From: UTCHB3 sp002050155
GTDB taxonomy: Bacteria; Bacteroidota; Ignavibacteria; Ignavibacteriales; Ignavibacteriaceae
DNA length: 64,000 bases
Direction of reading: 5' to 3'
Assembly (NCBI GenBank): GCA_030584105.1
Contig: CP129491.1
Coordinates: forward strand, 2,790,001-2,854,000
Both the position numbers and the translations under genes were made by a program. Each line of letters starts with the position of its first letter. Positions within the stretch are counted from its first letter, which is position 1. Shown one piece after another: positions 61,095 through 64,000 of this stretch. The notes under the pieces were generated by a model that was given only the letters and a program-made list of their open reading frames with translations, did no database searches and was not told where the DNA came from.

Positions 61095-61634
61095 ATGGAT
61101 GACTATATAATTTTTGAATTTCCAAAACCGGGTGATTACCCCGAGTATTTTGAGAAATATATTAAAGAGCTTGACCCTGAAATTGATGTGATCGGCTTGC
61201 TTGAAGATCAGGCAGATTTTATTGAAGAAGTATTCGCCAAGCTGCCGGATACCGTGCTGAACTTCAGATATGCAGCAGAAAAATGGAGTGTTAAAGAGGT
61301 TCTCGGGCACCTGATTGACTGCGAAAGGGTATTTGGTTACCGTGCTTTTTGCATTTCAAGAGGCGAGGAACAACCGTTGCCCGGTTTTGATGAAAATCAA
61401 TATATTAAATCGGGAGTTTATGATGAAAGAACGGTTGAATCGATGGTTATTGAGTTCCTTTCCGTACGGGATTCAAACCTTGAGATGTTCGAAACCCTGC
61501 CTGTGGAAACGCTTGATATTGCAGGCACGGCAAGCGGTAAAAGAATTACCGTTCGTGCCTTGATGTTCGTAATAGCTGCGCATTTTGAGCACCACCTGAC
61601 TGTTTTGCAGGAAAGATACGGCGTAGAGGTTTAG
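61095..61634 (+). CDS. DinB-like four-helix metal-binding protein
   Basis: 179 residues of the DinB/DUF664-type fold: a helix with EVLGHLIDCERVFGYRAF (His72) and a late AAHFEHHLTVLQERYG (His163, His166, His167), the usual three-His metal site. Members are thought to be metal-dependent transferases or hydrolases, often using bacillithiol or similar thiols. No neighbour hints at the substrate. Confidence 0.88.
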   Translation: MDDYIIFEFPKPGDYPEYFEKYIKELDPEIDVIGLLEDQADFIEEVFAKLPDTVLNFRYAAEKWSVKEVLGHLIDCERVFGYRAFCISRGEEQPLPGFDENQYIKSGVYDERTVESMVIEFLSVRDSNLEMFETLPVETLDIAGTASGKRITVRALMFVIAAHFEHHLTVLQERYGVEV

Positions 61635-61760
61635 CCCCCACTTTACTAATTAGTTCGTTGTTGTTTGCCTGTTGGTTTGATGGTATTTAGAGGTTTAAGC
61701 AAAACCCGCCAATTAGTTCGTTGTTGTTTGCCTGTTGGTTTGATGGTATTTAGAGGTTTA
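61624..61760. repeat. 63-bp direct repeat between DinB-like gene and waaA
   Basis: AATTAGTTCGTTGTTGTTTG.. through TTAGAGGTTTA at 61648-61697 recurs at 61711-61760 (period 63). The short end motif TAGAGGTTTA also occurs at 61624, inside the DinB gene and including its stop. The last copy reaches the stop of the convergent waaA gene. Confidence 0.93.
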
Positions 61761-63035
61761 GCTTAAATCCACGACTTCAGTGATTTTATCTGTTATCAGT
61801 GAGGTTGCACCGGTGTTTTTCATAACGAAGTTTCTTCCGTTTTCGCCGGCGGCACTTCTTGCTGTTTCATCCGTAACAAATGTTCGCAACCTGCGGTACA
61901 TTTCGGTTTTTGTTTTAACAATATAACCCCCACCGCATTCAACCAGCTGAGCTGCCTCGCGGGAGTTTCCAATTTTGGGACCAAACACCACAGGTATGCC
62001 GTAAACTGCCGCCTCAAGTGTATTGTGCACATTCGACTTAAACCCGCCCCCAACAAACGCAATATCGGCATAATAGTATAGCGTAAGCAAAATCCCGATT
62101 GAATCAACCATAATAATACGCTCTCCTTTGTAGCTGTTCAGGAAAGAAAAGCGGATAGTTTGTTCAATTTCGGCAAACTCATTTTCCAATTTTTCCAGGT
62201 GAAGAAGTGTCGGTTCGTGCGGCACGAGAATCACAACAACATCGTCGTAGTATTTCAGAAGCTTTTTAACAGCCGGCAGCAGCACTTCCTCATCTTCCTC
62301 CCAGATGCTTCCGGCAACAATCACTATTTTCCCCTGCAGCAGATCATCCCTTATCAGCATCCTTTCCCGTGCTATCATCGAGCGCTCGTAAACCCGATCG
62401 AAACGGGTGTCTCCGGCGACAATAACTTTTAAAGGGTCAAGCCGAAACTTCAGGAAGTTTTTTCGGTCAACTTCTGAAACCGTGAGGATATAGCGAAACT
62501 TTGAGTAAAGTGAATGATGAAACTTCTTCAGGAAATAGCCGAGCCGAACCGAATCGTCCCGCATTGTGGCGTCAACAAGAAATGTCGGTATCTTTTGCCT
62601 GTGAAGCGTGAAAATAAAGTTGGGCCAAATATCATAGCGCATGAAGATTACAATTGAAGGCTTAACCGCTTCGGTAAATTTTTTAGACATAGGGGGAGAA
62701 TCCAACGGGAGATACGAAACCGCATCCACATGGGGGTATTTTATAGAGTTTTCATAGCCCGAAGGTGAGAAAAAAGTAACAATAATGTTAAAATTACCCC
62801 TTTTTTTCATGTTTTCGATGATTGGTTTAGCCTGCTCAAACTCGCCGAGAGAAGAAGAGTGAAACCAGACGGTCAGGTTGTTTCGGTCGAATTTATTCGT
62901 TTTCTCAGCTGTTTTTTGGACTATATTTTTCCTGTCGTTTATTCCGCGCCGAACTTTTGGGTTGAAAAGAGCAATAAACTGCATAAACAGAAAGAAAAAC
63001 GGCAGGAACAGGAAATTGTAGAGAAATTGAAACAA
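61758..63035 (-). CDS. waaA: 3-deoxy-D-manno-octulosonic acid (Kdo) transferase
   Basis: Adds Kdo to lipid A at the inner membrane. N-terminal membrane anchor FLYNFLFLPFFFLFMQF, then the acceptor-domain signature VWFHSSSLGEFEQAKPII with the catalytic-base Glu. The C-terminal GT-B half shows VAGSIWEEDEEVLLPA, VPHEPTLLHLEKL and FVGGGFKSNVHNTLEAAVYGIPVVFGPKIGNSREA, binding CMP-Kdo. 425 residues, normal. TTG start, two bases after the stop of the upstream GT9 gene, so the two are cotranscribed. Confidence 0.95.
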   Translation of the reverse strand: MFQFLYNFLFLPFFFLFMQFIALFNPKVRRGINDRKNIVQKTAEKTNKFDRNNLTVWFHSSSLGEFEQAKPIIENMKKRGNFNIIVTFFSPSGYENSIKYPHVDAVSYLPLDSPPMSKKFTEAVKPSIVIFMRYDIWPNFIFTLHRQKIPTFLVDATMRDDSVRLGYFLKKFHHSLYSKFRYILTVSEVDRKNFLKFRLDPLKVIVAGDTRFDRVYERSMIARERMLIRDDLLQGKIVIVAGSIWEEDEEVLLPAVKKLLKYYDDVVVILVPHEPTLLHLEKLENEFAEIEQTIRFSFLNSYKGERIIMVDSIGILLTLYYYADIAFVGGGFKSNVHNTLEAAVYGIPVVFGPKIGNSREAAQLVECGGGYIVKTKTEMYRRLRTFVTDETARSAAGENGRNFVMKNTGATSLITDKITEVVDLS

Positions 63036-63037
63036 AA

Positions 63038-64000
63038 TTAAACCTCGAGTAGCAATCGCGAAAGGCTTTCATACACATCTGCCGGCTGCACATCTATCAT
63101 ACATTTGAAGTGTTTAAGTGGGCAGTGGTTTTTGCCGATGTGTGAACATGGGCGGCAATTCAGGCTGTTGTTTTCAACCACAATGCTGTTGTTTTTGTAG
63201 GGGGTGAATCCAAATTCTTTAACGCTTGAGCCGAAAATGGTAACAACGGGTGTATCGACAGCGCAGGCTACATGCATCAAGCCCGAGTCGCAGGTAACCG
63301 CCGCTTTGCACTCGTTTATCACCGAGGCGGTGAAGAAAAGGTCGTTCTCGCCACTTTTATTTATAACACGGGGTTCAGCTTCCTGAATTTCGTTGCAAAG
63401 TTTCACATCTTCGTTCCCGCCGACGAGTACGGGGATGTAGCCGCCTTCAATGATCATGCTGCACAGCCTTGTGAAGTGGTAGATGGGCCAGCGCTTTGTG
63501 AAGTGCTTCGCACCGGGGGCAATGGCTATGTAGTCTTTCATTGGGTCTAAACCCGTTTCAACAGGTGGATAAAAAAGATCCAACCCTTTGTCGTCAAGCT
63601 GAAATTTTGGCAGATAACGGCTTCTTGATATTGAAAGCCCATACCGAACGGGAATTTGGGGCATCCCTTCCAACAGGTTAAGTTTTATTTTAACCAACAA
63701 AAATTTTTTAATGTTCGACTTGTGGAAACGGATTTTCTTTTCGTGACCGACTGTGAATTTGTTCGATTTGATATTGTTTTGAAGGTCGATTATCAGGTCG
63801 TAGTTTGTACCGGTTATTTCTTTCAGGCTTTTACCTTCCTGATATGGGAAAACATTGCGGATATAGGGATTATGGCTGAGCGCATCCAAATATTCTCTTT
63901 TCACTAAATAGTCAATGTTCGTCTCGGGGTAGCTGTTTTTAAGTGAGCGCACCACGGGTGTTGTAAGCAGAACATCACCAAGAGAACTGAACCTGATAAT
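63038..64000 (-). CDS. Family 9 glycosyltransferase (heptosyltransferase-like), 5' end beyond the window
   Basis: LPS-core heptosyltransferase-like protein. The frame is open to base 64000: upstream of the GTG at 63955 it reads IIRFSSLGDVLLTTPVVRSL, the conserved GT9 N-terminus, so the gene's first few codons lie outside. C-terminal motifs: IAIAPGAKHFTKRWPIYHFTRL, IPVLVGGNEDVKLCNEI, KAAVTCDSGLMHVACAVDTPVVTIFGSS (in part) and a Cys-rich NCRPCSHIGKNHCPLKHFKCM near the end, typical of the family. Directly precedes waaA. Confidence 0.92.
   Translation of the reverse strand: MIRFSSLGDVLLTTPVVRSLKNSYPETNIDYLVKREYLDALSHNPYIRNVFPYQEGKSLKEITGTNYDLIIDLQNNIKSNKFTVGHEKKIRFHKSNIKKFLLVKIKLNLLEGMPQIPVRYGLSISRSRYLPKFQLDDKGLDLFYPPVETGLDPMKDYIAIAPGAKHFTKRWPIYHFTRLCSMIIEGGYIPVLVGGNEDVKLCNEIQEAEPRVINKSGENDLFFTASVINECKAAVTCDSGLMHVACAVDTPVVTIFGSSVKEFGFTPYKNNSIVVENNSLNCRPCSHIGKNHCPLKHFKCMIDVQPADVYESLSRLLLEV

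Noticed and set aside
1..64000. Mobile elements, tRNA or rRNA genes
   Set aside because: I scanned intergenic regions for transposase-like frames, terminal inverted repeats and tRNA T-loop patterns and found none; this was by eye, so a short tRNA or small RNA could still be missed.

Overview
The window looks like part of a chromosome from a Gram-negative member of the Bacteroidota/Chlorobiota branch, most likely an Ignavibacteria-type organism. This is inferred from gene content, not from a database search. The evidence is: three proteins ending in a type IX secretion (T9SS) sorting domain with the NYPNPFNPST signature, LPS-core genes (waaA and a family-9 glycosyltransferase), DUF6029, DUF4136, PEGA and Omp28-like envelope proteins, weak Shine-Dalgarno sequences, and one promoter matching the Bacteroidetes TTTG / TAnnTTTG pattern. 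No rRNA, tRNA, insertion sequence, phage gene or CRISPR array was seen. Both ends cut through a gene: a histidine kinase on the left and a heptosyltransferase-like gene on the right.

Layout. 1-4424: sensor kinase, miaA and a family-2 glycosyltransferase full of repeats. 4873-9392: two tandem FGE-like exported proteins, a DUF4136 lipoprotein and a DUF1460 cell-wall amidase. 9417-16950: a central-carbon operon (gnd, zwf, pgl, glk, fused tal-pgi) ending in a strong terminator. 17726-25398: sugar transferase, small outer-membrane barrel, large multi-PAS kinase (minus strand), tri-haem cytochrome and two lipoproteins. 25642-33682: periplasmic neopullulanase-like amylase, TlpA lipoprotein, rocD, then ptsN/unknown/lgt/rlmB and yjbQ. 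33687-40320: secreted T9SS amylase followed by a lipoprotein-thioredoxin-barrel cluster. 40589-43845: membrane protein, glutamine-amidotransferase-like protein, unknown protein, nucleotide pyrophosphatase/phosphodiesterase. 44232-55963: a cluster of envelope proteins of unknown function. 56086-64000: T9SS-exported NAGPA-like protein, DUF971, TrmH-like methyltransferase, nitrilase-type amidase, isoaspartyl peptidase, DinB-like protein, waaA and GT9.

How the genes fit together. A secreted amylase (33687) and a periplasmic neopullulanase-like enzyme (25642) could break down alpha-glucans. Glucokinase and the oxidative pentose-phosphate enzymes of the 9.4-17 kb operon would take up the glucose. 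Lgt (31348) would lipidate the five lipoproteins encoded nearby.

Two themes stand out. (1) The 44-56 kb cluster has three paralogous five-TM proteins, two of them with periplasmic SH3-like domains, together with a PEGA/FGE-like protein, a membrane-anchored glycan-binding-like protein and two exported proteins I do not recognise. It is the best candidate here for an undescribed envelope system. (2) The region is full of short local tandem duplications. Some are in frame inside enzymes (6-phosphogluconolactonase, glycosyltransferase, TM-protein linkers). Others sit at gene 3' ends, often with the stop codon inside the first repeat unit.
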